A stretch of 64,000 bases of DNA, taken from assembly GCF_003710815.1 (NCBI RefSeq), contig NZ_RHHP01000031.1:124001-188000 (forward strand), read 5' to 3'. This document shows, piece by piece, positions 63,458-64,000 of this stretch; within the stretch, counting starts at the first letter, position 1, and every line of letters begins with the position of its first letter. Under the pieces are notes generated by a model. The model was not told where the DNA came from. It ran no database searches and saw only the letters and a list, made by a program, of their open reading frames with translations. The stretch is from Brevibacillus centrosporus. Lineage in GTDB: Bacteria > Bacillota > Bacilli > Brevibacillales > Brevibacillaceae. The position numbers and the translations under genes were made by a program.

Positions 63458-64000
63458 ATGGAGAATGCTGAAATTGATGCGCTGATCTCGTATATTCACC
63501 AATATATCGATGAGCCGCTTCCTCTATCACGATTGGCATCGTATGTCGCGTATAGTCCTTATCATTTTACACGTCTTTTTAAGGAAAGAATGGGTCTTCC
63601 ACCGCTTTACTATGTGTCTTCGCTTCGCCTCCAAAAAGCAAAAGACCTCCTGATCCACACGAATATGAGCGTTCGCGATATTGGGTTGGAGATTGGTCAG
63701 CAAAGCTTGGGGACATTCTCTAGCCGTTTTACAGAAAAGGTTGGCGTTTCCCCGACGGAATTTCGCAACTCGGTACAGGCGACCCATACAAACCTTCATG
63801 CTTTGCGCTCGCTAGGGGAATGGCAGCTGGAGCATCCTGTTTCGCCGGGGCGAGGGCGAGTGCTTGGAACCGTACATAGCGATTACCCGTTTGAGGGTGT
63901 CATATTGATCGGCCTTTTTGCAAAACCTATACCGGAGGGACTCCCTCTGTATGGGACGGTTCTGTCTTCACTGGGGCATTTCTGTTTTACAGGAGTCAAA
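63458..64000 (+). CDS. AraC-family transcriptional regulator, N-terminal part (3' end outside window)
   Basis: The frame opens at ATG 63458 after AAAGGATGG and stays open to the window end (181 codons). An N-terminal double helix-turn-helix of the AraC/XylS type spans residues 5-105: ISYIHQYIDEPLPLSRLASY, then SPYHFTRLFKERMGLPPLYY, RLQKAKDLLIHTNMSVRDIG and FSSRFTEKVGVSPTEFR, whose final P-x-x-F-R is the family signature. A second domain begins near residue 110 and is cut off. In this layout the C-terminal domain is often a GyrI-like ligand-binding module. The regulated genes lie outside the window. Confidence 0.9.
   Translation, partial: MENAEIDALISYIHQYIDEPLPLSRLASYVAYSPYHFTRLFKERMGLPPLYYVSSLRLQKAKDLLIHTNMSVRDIGLEIGQQSLGTFSSRFTEKVGVSPTEFRNSVQATHTNLHALRSLGEWQLEHPVSPGRGRVLGTVHSDYPFEGVILIGLFAKPIPEGLPLYGTVLSSLGHFCFTGVK

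Noticed and set aside
1..64000. CRISPR arrays, prophage structural genes, toxin-antitoxin pairs or secondary-metabolite synthases.
   Set aside because: No regularly spaced repeats, phage modules or megasynthase domains were seen on either strand.

Overview
The window reads like a chromosomal segment of a spore-forming, low-to-mid GC Bacillota, most likely a Brevibacillus or a close Paenibacillaceae relative. The reasons are strong GGAGG-type ribosome binding sites, frequent GTG/TTG starts, a YheC/YheD-type spore-associated ATP-grasp protein, a consensus sigma-G promoter, a Bacillus-type cre box, ECF and CysPTWA transporters, and a XerS-like recombinase. The genus is inferred from overall resemblance; no database was searched.

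Layout. (1) 1-7531: end of an acetyltransferase gene; leuCD with a divergent LysR regulator; a YtpP-like thioredoxin, an RluA-type pseudouridine synthase, a YheC/YheD protein, an acetyltransferase and a second LysR gene. (2) 7740-17221: a ten-gene catabolic run read away from the second LysR gene, encoding an SDR dehydrogenase, a metal-dependent amidohydrolase/decarboxylase, a Rieske ferredoxin, an FAH-type hydrolase, a complete TctCBA tripartite tricarboxylate transporter, an Ldh2-type dehydrogenase, a cyclase/kynurenine-formamidase-like hydrolase and an AtoE-type short-chain fatty acid permease. It looks like uptake plus stepwise breakdown of an organic acid that I cannot identify. (3) 17340-31580: mostly housekeeping genes (amidase, trhO, dut, FAD oxidoreductase, FUSC exporter), a sulfate ABC operon behind a near-perfect sigma-A promoter, a small gene with a consensus sigma-G promoter, and an ABC-F ATPase.

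(4) 31640-32865: a decayed IS3-family element. Its terminal inverted repeats survive, orfA is frameshifted, the core of orfB is deleted, and an AT-rich lipoprotein gene sits between the orfB stop and the right end. (5) 33139-39560: a PucR-family regulator divergent from a DUF3311/sodium-solute symporter pair and two amide or ureide hydrolases. (6) 39678-42300: a nitrilase-fold hydrolase, two acetyltransferases and a small membrane protein. (7) 42548-47973: a complete ECF vitamin-type transporter (A1, A2, T, S) joined to a DmpA-type aminopeptidase and an M20 peptidase, which suggests import and hydrolysis of an amide-bonded compound. (8) 48126-64000: oligoendopeptidase F, two NlpC/P60 wall hydrolases, a tRNA cluster (Asp, Thr, Leu, Leu), a DsbA-type oxidoreductase, a VanW protein, an FAH-family enzyme, an acyl-CoA synthetase, a GT51 transglycosylase, a XerS-like recombinase with an upstream dif-like inverted repeat, a 2Fe-2S ferredoxin, the cre-controlled kbl-tdh threonine pair and the start of an AraC-family regulator.

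The least conventional parts are the LysR-controlled catabolic operon, the IS derivative with a passenger gene, the sigma-G-driven 38-residue gene, and the ECF/aminopeptidase/M20 cassette. No CRISPR array, prophage or rRNA operon was seen.
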